Positions 16,837 to 27,300 of a DNA stretch of 64,000 bases are shown here, piece by piece. This stretch comes from BJHL01 sp040378885 (lineage in GTDB: Bacteria > Planctomycetota > Phycisphaerae > Phycisphaerales > UBA1924): NCBI GenBank assembly GCA_046316615.1, contig JBKDAN010000003.1, positions 17,115-81,114 on the forward strand, in the 5' to 3' direction. A program made the position numbers and the translations under genes. Every line of letters begins with the position of its first letter. The first letter of the stretch is position 1. Under the pieces are notes generated by a model. The model saw only the letters and a list, made by a program, of their open reading frames with translations, searched no databases and had not been told where the DNA came from.

Positions 16837-18054
16837 ATGTCGCTCCTCGACCTCCTCTACATCCCCCTCGCACTAGTCACCGCACCGTTCTGGGCCCTCA
16901 GAAAGCGCGGCGGCTGGGCTGGTCGATTCGGAAAGGGCGAAACGCTTCCCGCCAAACAGCCCGGCAAGCCTCGCGTCATGCTGCACGCCGTGTCAGTGGG
17001 GGAGGTCTCCGCCCTCCGCGCCCTCGTGCCGCTTCTGACGAAGGAAGCCGAGGTCGTCATCACCACCACCACCGACACCGGCCTCGCTCGCGCCCGCGAG
17101 TTGTTCGCCAGCACATGTCGCGTTGAGCGCTACCCGCTGGATTTCTCGTGGAGCGTGCAGAGGTTCCTCGATCGCATCGCTCCCGACGTCGTCGCACTGG
17201 TCGAGCTGGAAATCTGGCCCCAATTCGTCGACGCCTGCGCAGATCGCGGCATTCCCGTCTGCATCATCAATGGCAGGCTGAGCGCACGCAGTTTCAAAGG
17301 CTACCAGAAGATCGCAGGCTTCTTCGGCAAACGCCTGCGCAAGCTCGCCTTCGCCGCTGTGCAAGACGCCGACTACGCCCAGCGATTCGAAGCCCTCGGC
17401 CTTCCCGCCGACAAGTGCCTCATCGTCGGCACCATGAAGTGGGACGGCGCGGGCCTGGTCGACGACGTGCCTGGCGCCGCCGAACTCGCGCAGCAACTCG
17501 GCATCGACCGCAGCAAACCGCTCATCGTCGCAGGCAGCACCGCGGAAGATGAAGAAGCGCTGCTCGTCAGCGCCGTGCCCCCCGGCGCCCAACTGCTCTG
17601 CGCCCCCCGCAAGCCCGAACACTTCGAGGTCGCAGCGCGCGCCATGCCCGGCTGTGTCCGCCGATCCAACGTCGCCGGCAACTCCGCAAAGGGCCTGTTC
17701 CTCCTCGACACCATCGGCGAACTTCGCAAGGCCTACAGCCTCGCCGACGTGGTTGTGGTGGGCCGAAGCTTCGGCTCCTTATATGGAAGCGATCCCATCG
17801 AGCCTATCGCGCTGGGCAAGCCGACCATCATCGGTCCCGCCACGAGCGACTTCGCGCAAAACGTGCGCGATCTCGTCGGTTCGGGGGGGCTCCTCCAAGT
17901 TTCACGTGAACAACTTGGGGACACCCTGTCGCAACTCCTGGCCGATCCCGCCCGCCGACGAGCCGTCGCCGAGGCCGGCCGAGGTGTCATTCGCGAGCGA
18001 CAAGGGGCTTCCGCCCGCCACGCGGAGTTGATTTTGACGCTCGTCCCTCGATAG
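16837..18054 (+). CDS. waaA: 3-deoxy-D-manno-octulosonic acid (Kdo) transferase
   Basis: A 405-residue GT30 enzyme that adds Kdo to lipid A precursors at the inner membrane, implying an LPS-type outer membrane. The N-terminal anchor helix is LLDLLYIPLALVTAPFW. Family motifs are VMLHAVSVGEVSALRAL (acceptor domain), TTTTDTGLARAREL, VALVELEIWPQF and GSTAEDEE, with a C-terminal donor-binding stretch SDPIEPIALGKPTIIGP. The usual RxG N-terminal signature is present as RGGWAGRFGKG. The start at 16837 (ATG) or 16831 (GTG) differs by two residues. No T-rich terminator is evident before the subtilase. Confidence 0.95.
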   Translation: MSLLDLLYIPLALVTAPFWALRKRGGWAGRFGKGETLPAKQPGKPRVMLHAVSVGEVSALRALVPLLTKEAEVVITTTTDTGLARARELFASTCRVERYPLDFSWSVQRFLDRIAPDVVALVELEIWPQFVDACADRGIPVCIINGRLSARSFKGYQKIAGFFGKRLRKLAFAAVQDADYAQRFEALGLPADKCLIVGTMKWDGAGLVDDVPGAAELAQQLGIDRSKPLIVAGSTAEDEEALLVSAVPPGAQLLCAPRKPEHFEVAARAMPGCVRRSNVAGNSAKGLFLLDTIGELRKAYSLADVVVVGRSFGSLYGSDPIEPIALGKPTIIGPATSDFAQNVRDLVGSGGLLQVSREQLGDTLSQLLADPARRRAVAEAGRGVIRERQGASARHAELILTLVPR

Positions 18055-18286
18055 AGCTCTGTTTGGTATTGCTTCGCACCCCTGAGAAATTTGGGGCAGG
18101 CCGGACGAATCCCGACTTGTGCGTATAGTCACTTTCGGAGAAGATAGGAACAGGATGAAGCGGGGCCCGTAAGCTTTATGAGCTAGCGGGCAAGCAGCGG
18201 ATGCATCGTGTGCGCGCGTGGAGACACCGCAAGCACTCAGTCCCGTCGCCCCGTTCCAGCCAACTGTGTTTGTTGTGTAGCAGTGA

Positions 18287-18305
18287 CCCCGTTCAGAGAA
18301 TGGGG
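18287..18305 (+). promoter_or_regulatory. Hairpin just upstream of the subtilase ribosome site
   Basis: CCCCGTTC-AGA-GAATGGGG gives an 8-bp stem (one G-U pair) with a 3-nt loop, ending 7 nt before the GGAG at 18313-18316. It could affect mRNA stability or ribosome access of the long leader; nothing more is shown. Confidence 0.35.
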
Positions 18306-18323
18306 CGAGATTGGAGTCTTCGT

Positions 18324-21300
18324 ATGTCGCCGAGCCGTACACGCCGACTGTTCGAGAAGGCCGCCAGCGTTGTTTCCCGACTGGTCTCCACCAGTGGCAA
18401 CTCAATTGAGGCCCTCGAACCTCGTCAGATGCTGAGCGGCGACGCGCTGCCGAGCAACGCCGAATGGAGCACGTGGGGCGGTGCCCCCGTCGCCCAGGTG
18501 CGCGGCTCTTACATCGTCACGTTCGACGAACAGTTGAGCAATGACAACGCAGTCCTCGCGACCCAGGACCTCGCCAACGCGCTCGGCATCCGCGCGTGGG
18601 ATGTTCGCTCCATCGCTCGCGGCAACTACGCCACGTTCGTCACCGACGTTCGTCTCACAGTCGATCAGGCTCGCGCAGCTGCTGAAACCGTGCAGGGCAT
18701 TCGTTGGGTTGAACCCAATCAGGTCTTCAAGTCCAACCGCGTTCCCAACGACCCGCTCTACGGCAACCAGTACTGGCTGAACAACAACGGCCAGACGCTC
18801 ACGGGCGTGCCGGGCGGTCTGGACCCGGGGACCTCCGGCGCCGACGTCCGCGCCGAATCCGTCTGGGACATCACCATCGGCTCGCGCAACGTCATCGTCG
18901 GCATCATCGACACCGGCGTTGACATCGATCACCCCGACCTCCGCAACAACATCTGGACCAACCCCGGCGAAATCGCAGGCGACGGCATCGACAACGACAA
19001 CAACGGCTATGTCGACGACGTCAACGGCTTCGACTTCGGTGAGTTTGACAACAACCCGCGCGACCTCGAAGGTCACGGCACCGCCGTCGCCGGCATGGTC
19101 GGCGCAGTGGGCAACAACGGCCAAGGGATCTCAGGCATCAACTGGCTCGTGTCGCTGCTGCCGCTGAAGATCGCCGACTCCGCCGGCGCTCTGCGTACCG
19201 ACGCGATCATTCAGGCTCACGACTACGCCACGCTCATGCGTCAGCGCGGCTTTGCAGTCGACATCACCACCAACTCATACGGCAGCTTCGCTCCTGACTT
19301 CTACACCGATGACAACCCCAACGGCATCGTGGGCGAGCAAGCTGCCATCGACCGTTACATCGCTGCGGGTGGCGTCTTCGTCGCCAGTGCCGGCAACGGC
19401 CGCGCTGGTGGAGACAACATCGGCGACGATAACGATCAGATTCCGCAGTATCCCGCGTCGTATCCCAACCCCGGCATCATCACCGTTGCCGCGACGGACA
19501 ACGACGACGCGCTCGCCGGGTTCAGCAACTTCGGCGTTCTGTCGGTCGATATCGCTGCTCCGGGTGTCAACACCTACACGACCGCAGTGGGCGGCGGCTA
19601 TCAGTACATCGATGGCACCAGCTTCTCCGGTCCTCTCGTCGCAGGCATCGCCGCTCTCATCAAGAGCGTCAAGCCCACCGCCAGCGCCGTCGAAATCCGC
19701 GAGATCCTGTTCAACACCGCCGATCCGCTCCCCAGCTTGCAAGGCAAGGTCGCCAGCGGCGGCCGCGTGAACGCCCTTCGCGCCGTGCAGGCCGCTCTGA
19801 CCGACGGTCCGCTGGTGCAAGGCGTGAATCCTGGTCCCGTCACCACGCAGCTCGATCCCACCACTGGCCTGCCCATCACCAGCCTCACGGTGAACTTCAG
19901 TGAGGCCATCGACAACAACCCCACGTTCTTCAACGCCAGTGCAGTCCAGCTTCGCGCTGACGGCACGGACAACACCTTCGGCACCATCGACGACGTGACG
20001 ATTCCCGTCACCGGCGTCGTTCGCAGTGCGTCCAATCCTCGCCAAGTCACGATCAACCTCAACCTCGGCGCATTCGGCGGTCGCTTGCCGCTTGACACGC
20101 TGCAACTCACGCTGCTCAACGGCGGCTTCCGTGACTCCACGGGCAACCGCCTCAATGGCAACACGTCCTCGGGCGTCAACGACGTTCGCACGATTCGCGT
20201 CGTCAACACCAACGGCGATAACGAATTCAACGACACCACCGCCCTTGCCACGCCCGTCACTTTCGACGCCAGCGGCCAGGCCACCTTCGCCGGTGTCTTC
20301 GTCGGTAACGGCACGCAAGCCGCGCTCGACGTTGACATCTACCGCATCGATATGGCCCGCGGCGGCCAGATCACCGCAGAAGTTGTCGCGCGTCGTCTGG
20401 GCACTCCCAGCTCGCTCGACAGCGTCATCCGTCTCTTCGATGCCAACGGCGCCCAGTTGGCCGTCAACGACCAGTTCTTCGGCCAAGACTCGTACATCGA
20501 CTTCTTCGTCCGCACCGCCGGCACCTACTACATCGGCGTGTCGGGCTTCGGCAACACCACGTACACCGCCACCGACCTCTCGGGTCGTACCGGTCCCCAG
20601 AGCCAGGGCGCATACACGCTCAAGCTTGGTGTCGAACTGTCGCGCAACGACGTCGTCGATTACTCGGGCACGACCAACGCCGTCACCGGTCAGCCCGCCT
20701 TCCCGATCAACATCCCTCGCGGCGGCGAACCCAACCCGCCCGCAAGCACCGCAACGCAAGGTGTCAGCAGCGTCGCCATGACGATCCTCGACACGCGCGA
20801 AGTGCTCGACGTCAACATCAGCCTCAACATCCAGCACGCCAACGTCAGCGACCTTGAGATCAGCCTCATCGGGCCTGACAACACCACCGTGCTGCTCTAC
20901 AACCGCCGCGGCGGCAACAATGCCGACTTGGGCACCCGCAACGGTTCGGGCGTTCCTCTGACGTACACCACCTTCGACGATGAAGCTGTCAGCTCGCCCA
21001 TCTCCAGCGGCACCGCCCCCTTCAGTGGCTCCTTCGCTCCCGAAGCCGGCCTGAGCGCCTTCGACGGCAAGCGCCTCTCGGGCACGTGGACGCTGCTCAT
21101 CCGCGACCAGCGCGCGACTGCCAACGGTCGCATCATCGACTGGAAGATGAACATCGAGTATCGCAACGACACCGCAGGCCCCAACGAAAGCAACGACACC
21201 ATCAACACGGCGACCAACCTCGCCGACGTCGTGGGCACCGGCAGCCAGACCATCGAACGCGCGTTCATCGGCGACGGCTCCTTTGGCGGCCTTGATCGCG

Positions 21301-24029
21301 ACATCTTCACCTTTACCGCTGAAGCCGGCGCGACCATCAACATCACCAGCTCACCCATCGCGGCTCTCACGCAGGCAGGTAACCCCGTCGCCAACACCTC
21401 GGTGCTCAACACGGCTCTCCGCCTGTTCGACAGCCAAGGCGTTGAAATCGCCATCAGTAACCTGGATGGCACGCTCAACAGCGCGATCCTCAACTACGTG
21501 GTCGCAAGCGCAGGCCGCTACTACGTCGCTGTGAGCGAATCGTCGAACATCGCCTACAACCCGCTCCTGCCCGCAGGTGGCACACTCGCCGCGACCACCG
21601 GCAACTACACTCTGTCCGTTAACGTCGCTGCCGGTGTGAGCGATGGCTCGACTCGCCTCAATGGCAATCTGGTTGACGCGACGGTCGGCGCATCGGGCAC
21701 CTTGGGTGCTGGCGCTTCGTCGCCTCGCCTGAGCTACTCGAACATCGAGTTCCTGCAGAATTCCTCTGTCAACAACGCGTTCCTCGGTGCGACCGCCAGC
21801 GGCATCGGCTTCGTGAACGCCGACGCGGCAGCCACACTGCCCTTCGCTGTCACCAGCGAAAGCGACAGCTTCAACAATCGCGCCAAGACGAACGGCAACT
21901 ATCGCGGTCTGCGTATCGAGCGCACGCTCAGCTACGCCGTCACCGATTCTTTCATCGCAATCGATGTCTTCGTGACCAACACCAGTGCGTCGACGATGAC
22001 CGGCGTGTCGTGGATGGAAGGTTTCAACCCCGACCCCGGCATCGGTCTGTCCGAAGGCAGCACCGACACCAGCAACGACCGCAGCACGGACGGTCGCGTT
22101 GTGCAGGCTCGCTACACCAACAACATCTTCCAGAACGGCCTCTTCGCCGCTCTCGCCATTGCGCCCACCAGCGCCGGCACGGGCCGCGCACTTGTCCTGC
22201 CCGCCAACTTCACTGTTCGCGATTCCGCCCAGCTCATCGCAACCAGCGCGACGGACCCCAACGGCGCCAGCAGCGATAGCCAGCTCGCCGTGTCGTTCGA
22301 TCTGGGCGATCTCGTCGCCGGCGCTTCGCGCAGCATGCGTTACTTCGTCTTCTTCGCGACCAGCCAGGGCCAGCTCGATGGCCTCGTGACGTCGATGAAT
22401 CAGAACACCGGTACGGGCTTCCTCACCGGCAACACGGGCGTCACCTCCTTCGAAACGCTCTCGACCGGTCAGCAGGTCGCCAACTACCCCTACCGCGTCT
22501 ACTACCCCGAAGGCTTCAACGGCGCGAACATCTTCAGCTTCATCCCCATGACCAACCCCAACAACCAGCCCGTGCGCGTGGTTGTTATCCAGCGGTTCGA
22601 AGGCGTCAACAACGCCGCCAACCGCGACCGTGTGGCTGCGTTCGAATATCGCGACACCGACAACAACGGCTCCGTGGAGCGCGTGCTCGATGTCGAAATT
22701 CCCGCACTCGCTCGCCGCGGTGTTGACATCAACCGTCCCGACACCTTCGCTGCCGGCGTCTACCCCGACGCCGACCAGACCGCGATTCCGCTCGACCAGC
22801 GCAACCGCGCCTACTCGCTCGAAATCCGCTCGACACTCCCGATCGCAGCGACCTTCAGCTACTACGACTTGGCTCAGATCGCCAGCGGCCCCGTGGCCGT
22901 GGGCGAAAGCTTCACGCCGGTCGTCGGCCGTGACTGGAGCTTTGCCAACGTCGAGAAGAGTGACCCCGCCGTCCAAAGCGGTGCACCGGTGGTCAACAGC
23001 TACATCCTCTTCCAGAACCCCGGCAGCACGCTGGTCCGCGCCGAGATTCGCCTCTTCAACACCGACAACAACCGCGTCTACCGCGTCATTCGCGACATCC
23101 CCGCCTTCGGCCGCTCCGGTATCTACATGAGCGAATTCCAGTTGGCGGACGATCTGACGGATACTCCTGAGATCTTCGCGACGATCCCCAACGGCGTGTA
23201 CGGCGTGACCGTCCAGGCCGACGGCCCGATCGTCGCTGCCAAGACCACCTACGACCCCAGCCGTCGCCAGGCCACCGGCACCATCGGTTCCGACAACCTC
23301 GGCACGACCGCCGGTGTGCTGCCCGAAGGTCAGTTCGGTCAGCGCAACAGCACCGAAACGCTGGGCATTCTGAATCCCAACAACACCGCGACCACCGTCG
23401 CTCTCACCTACACCTTCCAGAACGGCTCGTCCGTCCGTCAGGAAGTCCAAGTGCCGGCCAACAGCCACCGCACCTTCAACGCCTCCAGCATCCCCAACTT
23501 CCCGACGGCCCAGCCCTACGGCATTCGCTACGCGGCCAGCGTCCCGGTCGCCGTCAACATCACGTCTCCCGTCACGCAGAGCGGCACCAACTTCAGCGAC
23601 GCACTCAGCGTCACCGACGCGTCCAAGGCGTACACCTACTGGGGCTTCGGTGAAGGCTTCCGCCCGGGCGACAACGTGGACTTCAACGCCAACCTGCCCG
23701 GCGTGCAGCGTCACCCGGGTCTCACCGAGTCGCTGCGTCTCTACAACCCCCAGTCCCAGCCCGTCACGATCGAGATCACCTTCAACTTCGATGCGGCTGG
23801 TGGCGCAGGTACCGAAACCTACCGCCGCACGCTGCCCGCCCGTCTCGTCAGCGAGTTCAACCTCGATCAGTTCATTCAGGGCAACCGCCGCCTGACGAAC
23901 CAGTCGTTCGGTATCTTCATCAAGGCTCCTCAGCCCATCGTCGCCTCGATGAATCACATCGACCTGCTGTTCCCGGGTGCATTCGCCACGCTGGGCACGC
24001 CCTTGGGCATCACCGCCCCGGTCAGTTGA
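18324..24029 (+). CDS. Giant secreted subtilisin-like (S8) protease with P-domain and C-terminal repeats
   Basis: A 1901-residue secreted protein. GGAG 7 nt before the ATG at 18324 decides the start. The N-terminus is basic, followed by ALEPRQMLSG (30-39), the LEPR motif common after the leader of planctomycete surface proteins. The S8 catalytic triad is Asp196 (IIDTGVD), His251 (GHGTAVAG) and Ser435 (GTSFSGP), with oxyanion Asn358 (ASAGNG); a propeptide-like segment precedes it. Downstream are two pre-peptidase C-terminal-type domains (about 632-770 and 953-1095) flanking a proprotein-convertase P-domain (about 777-945, with LNIQHANVSDLEISLIGP). The last 500 residues hold about four related beta-sandwich repeats with Y.PEGF, NPNN or NPGS strand signatures. 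No dockerin-like or PEP-CTERM tail is present. It probably acts at the cell surface or outside. A strong terminator follows. Confidence 0.93.
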   Translation: MSPSRTRRLFEKAASVVSRLVSTSGNSIEALEPRQMLSGDALPSNAEWSTWGGAPVAQVRGSYIVTFDEQLSNDNAVLATQDLANALGIRAWDVRSIARGNYATFVTDVRLTVDQARAAAETVQGIRWVEPNQVFKSNRVPNDPLYGNQYWLNNNGQTLTGVPGGLDPGTSGADVRAESVWDITIGSRNVIVGIIDTGVDIDHPDLRNNIWTNPGEIAGDGIDNDNNGYVDDVNGFDFGEFDNNPRDLEGHGTAVAGMVGAVGNNGQGISGINWLVSLLPLKIADSAGALRTDAIIQAHDYATLMRQRGFAVDITTNSYGSFAPDFYTDDNPNGIVGEQAAIDRYIAAGGVFVASAGNGRAGGDNIGDDNDQIPQYPASYPNPGIITVAATDNDDALAGFSNFGVLSVDIAAPGVNTYTTAVGGGYQYIDGTSFSGPLVAGIAALIKSVKPTASAVEIREILFNTADPLPSLQGKVASGGRVNALRAVQAALTDGPLVQGVNPGPVTTQLDPTTGLPITSLTVNFSEAIDNNPTFFNASAVQLRADGTDNTFGTIDDVTIPVTGVVRSASNPRQVTINLNLGAFGGRLPLDTLQLTLLNGGFRDSTGNRLNGNTSSGVNDVRTIRVVNTNGDNEFNDTTALATPVTFDASGQATFAGVFVGNGTQAALDVDIYRIDMARGGQITAEVVARRLGTPSSLDSVIRLFDANGAQLAVNDQFFGQDSYIDFFVRTAGTYYIGVSGFGNTTYTATDLSGRTGPQSQGAYTLKLGVELSRNDVVDYSGTTNAVTGQPAFPINIPRGGEPNPPASTATQGVSSVAMTILDTREVLDVNISLNIQHANVSDLEISLIGPDNTTVLLYNRRGGNNADLGTRNGSGVPLTYTTFDDEAVSSPISSGTAPFSGSFAPEAGLSAFDGKRLSGTWTLLIRDQRATANGRIIDWKMNIEYRNDTAGPNESNDTINTATNLADVVGTGSQTIERAFIGDGSFGGLDRDIFTFTAEAGATINITSSPIAALTQAGNPVANTSVLNTALRLFDSQGVEIAISNLDGTLNSAILNYVVASAGRYYVAVSESSNIAYNPLLPAGGTLAATTGNYTLSVNVAAGVSDGSTRLNGNLVDATVGASGTLGAGASSPRLSYSNIEFLQNSSVNNAFLGATASGIGFVNADAAATLPFAVTSESDSFNNRAKTNGNYRGLRIERTLSYAVTDSFIAIDVFVTNTSASTMTGVSWMEGFNPDPGIGLSEGSTDTSNDRSTDGRVVQARYTNNIFQNGLFAALAIAPTSAGTGRALVLPANFTVRDSAQLIATSATDPNGASSDSQLAVSFDLGDLVAGASRSMRYFVFFATSQGQLDGLVTSMNQNTGTGFLTGNTGVTSFETLSTGQQVANYPYRVYYPEGFNGANIFSFIPMTNPNNQPVRVVVIQRFEGVNNAANRDRVAAFEYRDTDNNGSVERVLDVEIPALARRGVDINRPDTFAAGVYPDADQTAIPLDQRNRAYSLEIRSTLPIAATFSYYDLAQIASGPVAVGESFTPVVGRDWSFANVEKSDPAVQSGAPVVNSYILFQNPGSTLVRAEIRLFNTDNNRVYRVIRDIPAFGRSGIYMSEFQLADDLTDTPEIFATIPNGVYGVTVQADGPIVAAKTTYDPSRRQATGTIGSDNLGTTAGVLPEGQFGQRNSTETLGILNPNNTATTVALTYTFQNGSSVRQEVQVPANSHRTFNASSIPNFPTAQPYGIRYAASVPVAVNITSPVTQSGTNFSDALSVTDASKAYTYWGFGEGFRPGDNVDFNANLPGVQRHPGLTESLRLYNPQSQPVTIEITFNFDAAGGAGTETYRRTLPARLVSEFNLDQFIQGNRRLTNQSFGIFIKAPQPIVASMNHIDLLFPGAFATLGTPLGITAPVS

Positions 24030-24050
24030 ACCTCACTCACATACTGCGAC

Positions 24051-24081
24051 AAAGGCCGCTCGTTCTCGGGCGGCCTTTTTC
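24051..24081 (+). terminator. Rho-independent terminator of the subtilase gene
   Basis: AAAGGCCGC/GCGGCCTTT, a 9-bp stem with a 10-nt loop followed by TTTTT, starts 21 nt after the stop codon. Confidence 0.88.
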
Positions 24082-24148
24082 ATGCGTCCGCCGCCCGCCA
24101 AGCGGAATCCCCAAACCCAATCAAATCACCAGCACAAGCGTTGTCTCG

Positions 24149-24190
24149 CTCACTGTTCTCTGCTCCCCGTTCTCTGCTCTCTGTTCCCGC
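24149..24190. repeat. Low-complexity TTCTCTGCTC-word block
   Basis: CACTGTTCTCTGCTCCCCG followed by TTCTCTGCTCTCTGTTCCC. The words are reverse complements of the purine block at 13432-13476 and relate to the heptamer array, so this is another member of the same intergenic family. It lies between the subtilase terminator and tRNA-Lys. Confidence 0.55.
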
Positions 24191-24262
24191 CCTTCCCCCG
24201 CATCCATCCCGCACCTACAATCGAACCTGCGCTGCTGAAAAACACAGTCGCAGACCCTCTTC

Positions 24263-24335
24263 GGGGACGTAGCTCAGTTGGTAGAGCATCGGACTTTTAA
24301 TCCGCAGGTCCTGGGTTCGAGTCCCAGCGTCCTCA
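24263..24335 (+). tRNA. tRNA-Lys (anticodon TTT)
   Basis: A full cloverleaf: acceptor GGGGACG/CGTCCTC (one G-U pair), D-arm GCTC/GAGC, anticodon loop CTTTTAA (anticodon TTT) on a stem with a mismatch at its top pair, and T-arm CTGGG-TTCGAGT-CCCAG. The discriminator is A and CCA is not encoded. It is 73 nt long, 38 nt before the SNF2 gene start. Confidence 0.96.
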
Positions 24336-24373
24336 TTCCGTTTCGAAGTGGTTGATCCGTCGAGGGAGCGACA

Positions 24374-27300
24374 GTGCCCAAGGTTTTGCACGCCAGTTGG
24401 TCTTCCGGTCGCTTGCACCTCTGGGCTGAAGACGCACGGCAATACGCCGTCGCGGCCTCTTCCACAGTTGCCGCCGCCACACACCCCTTTGCCAAAGGCG
24501 ACCTCTCATGGCTCGCCTCGCTGCCGTCACTGCGCGATGCTCAGCCCGCGCAGCTCGTCGCCAGACTGCCGTTCATGGGCGAAGCTCCAGCGCCCAGCAC
24601 CACGCTCGAGCGCCTCGCCGGCAACGCGCTTGCCGGCGATGACGACGTCGACTACGAAGATCCCTCCGCTCTCACCGAGTCGCAGGATGAAACCGCAGCC
24701 GTCGCTGAAGTCGCGACGGCGGTCGCCGCCATCACGCTGCGGGAATGCACCGTCAACACCGTCGCCTTCGGCCCCGACCAGACCGGCGACGTGCTCATCG
24801 CCATCGCCGACGCGCTCGAAAAGCAAGCAAACGGCGAAGACACCGACAAGAGCCACGAACGCATCGCCGTCGGCAGTGATCTGGAATACTGGATCCTCGC
24901 CGCACGCTTCGCCCAGCACGTCATCGCGCAGCAGCGCTTCGTCCCCATGCTCGTGCAGACATTGACGGGCGAGCTCAAGGGCGGTTGGCGCCCATGGCTC
25001 TCCGACGAAGCGATGGCGGGCAAGGCGACACTGCTGATCAGCGCAATGCCCGCCGCCGCGCGTGCCATCGTCGATGCGCAAGAGCACGATGCGTGGAGCA
25101 TTACCGAGGATTTTCTCGCCGCGCTCGTTGACAGCGCCTGTCGCGCAGCGCTCGTGCGTGAGGATTTCGGCGCGACGATTTACGGCAAAGACCCGTCAAC
25201 CGACGCACACGTTGCGTGGCTCAGCGGTCTCATCACAACCGCCGACGCGATTCCCGGCCCCATCACCATTCGCCAGGATCTCGCCAAGCGCGTGCGCGTG
25301 TGGATCGGCGGCCTCGAAGATCGCGGCACCAGCAGCGCATGGCGATTGGTGTTGCGACTCAGCGAGCCCGACACCAAGATGCTTGCGCCCGATCAGGCTC
25401 CCGACCCCGGGCAGGAAAGCTGGCTGCTCTCGTTCCACCTGCAAAGCGTCGATCAGCCCAACCTCATTGTGGATGCCAGCGATGTCTGGATCATCAAGGG
25501 CGACAGCGCGACCATCATGGGTCGCCGCCTCGACATGCCGCAGGAGTTGCTGCTCAAGGAACTAGGCCGCGCTTCGCGCTTCTACAAGCGGCTTGAAGTT
25601 GCGCTCGACGAAAGCGAACCCAGCGAACTCAAGCTCAACACGCGCCATGCGTACGACTTCCTGCGCGAAGTCCGTCCGATTCTGATCGAGCAGGGCTTCG
25701 GCGTTGAAGCTCCCATCTGGTGGGACACGCCCACCGCACGCCTGGGCGCCAAGCTCATGCTCGAAGCCGACGACGGCACCGACCCGCGCACCGCAGCCGG
25801 CGGCCTCTCCAACGCGGCCAAGGCGCAGCTCGGCCTCGCCACGCTCGTTAACTACCGCTGGGAAATCAGCGTCGGCGACACCACGCTCAGTCTCGAAGAA
25901 TTCGAATCACTCGCCGCCAAGAAGGTGCCACTGGTGCGCGTGAATGGCCGCTGGGTCGAAATTCGCCCCGAGGACGTCCACGCCGCCATCAAGTTCATTC
26001 GCGAGAATCCGGGCGGCCGCATCCGTCTCAGCGAAGCGATGCGTCTTGCCTACGCAAGCGAACTCAAGACCACCGGCATCCCGGTCGTGGGCCTCGAAGC
26101 CAGCGGCTGGCTGCAGGGCTTCATGAACAGTGAAGCGGCCACCAAGCAGCTCGAAATGCTGCCCCCGCCCAAGGACTTCCAAGGCACACTGCGTCCGTAT
26201 CAGGCTCGCGGCGTGAGCTGGATGATGTTCCAGGAGCGCCTTGGCTTTGGCATCTGCCTCGCCGATGACATGGGTTTGGGCAAAACCGTACAGCTTCTCG
26301 CGCTGCTCGCCTACGAGCGCGAAGGCGCAACAGGCGAGGGCGCACCCATCACGCCCGCCGGCCCCGTGGCCAGCATGGCCGATGTTGCGTTCGCAAGCCA
26401 GCAGAAGGCGACCAGCGAAGCAGAATCCACAAGCGAAACTCCCAGCGAGCCCAAAGTCACGACAAGCCTCGCCCACGGCGTGCCGCCCACGCTGCTGCTT
26501 GTCCCCATGAGCGTCGTCGGCAACTGGGTGCACGAAACCAAGCGCTTCTGCCCGCACCTCAAGGTGCTCGTGCACCACGGCGCCGAGCGTTACCAGGGCG
26601 AGTCATTCCTCGAGCACGCGGCGCAGGCCGATCTCATCATCACCACCTACGCGCTTGCGCATCGCGATCGCGAACTCCTCGCCAAAGTGCGCTGGGGCCG
26701 CGTCGTGCTCGACGAAGCGCAATACATCAAGAACCCCAGCAGCAAGCAAAGCCAGGCCGTTCGCCTGTTCGAAGCCGATCACCGCGTCGCCCTCACCGGT
26801 ACGCCTGTCGAGAACCGCCTGACGGAACTGTGGTCGATCATGGACTTCCTGAACCCCGGCTATCTGGGCAGTGCCAGCAGTTTCCGCACGCGCTTCGCGG
26901 TGCCGGTCGAGCGCTACCACGACAAGCACAAGGGCGAGCAGCTCCGTGGCCTCATTCGTCCGTTCGTGCTCCGCCGCCTCAAGAGCGATCCAACCGTCGT
27001 GAGCGACTTGCCCAGCAAGCTCGAAAGCAAGGAGTTCAGCCACCTGACCGCTGAGCAGGCGACGCTCTACGAAACCTACGTCAAGCGCATGCTCAACGAA
27101 GTGGACAATGCCGAGGGCATGCAGCGCCGCGGCTTGGTCTTGAGCGCGCTCATCAAGCTCAAGCAGGTCTGCAACCACCCGTCGCAGGTTCTCAAAGACT
27201 GGGACGAAACAGGCGGCCTTGCAGGCAACCAAGGCACGCTTGATCCTACGCGCAGCGGCAAGTGCATTCGTCTGCTCGAAATGCTCGACGAAGTGCTCGC

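Noticed and set aside
18055..18323. Riboswitch or small RNA upstream of the subtilase
   Set aside because: Only one short hairpin was seen; no recognised riboswitch core or conserved RNA motif.
21351..23957. 868-codon antisense ORF inside the subtilase
   Set aside because: Composition is the mirror image of the protease codons; no recognisable domain or start signal.
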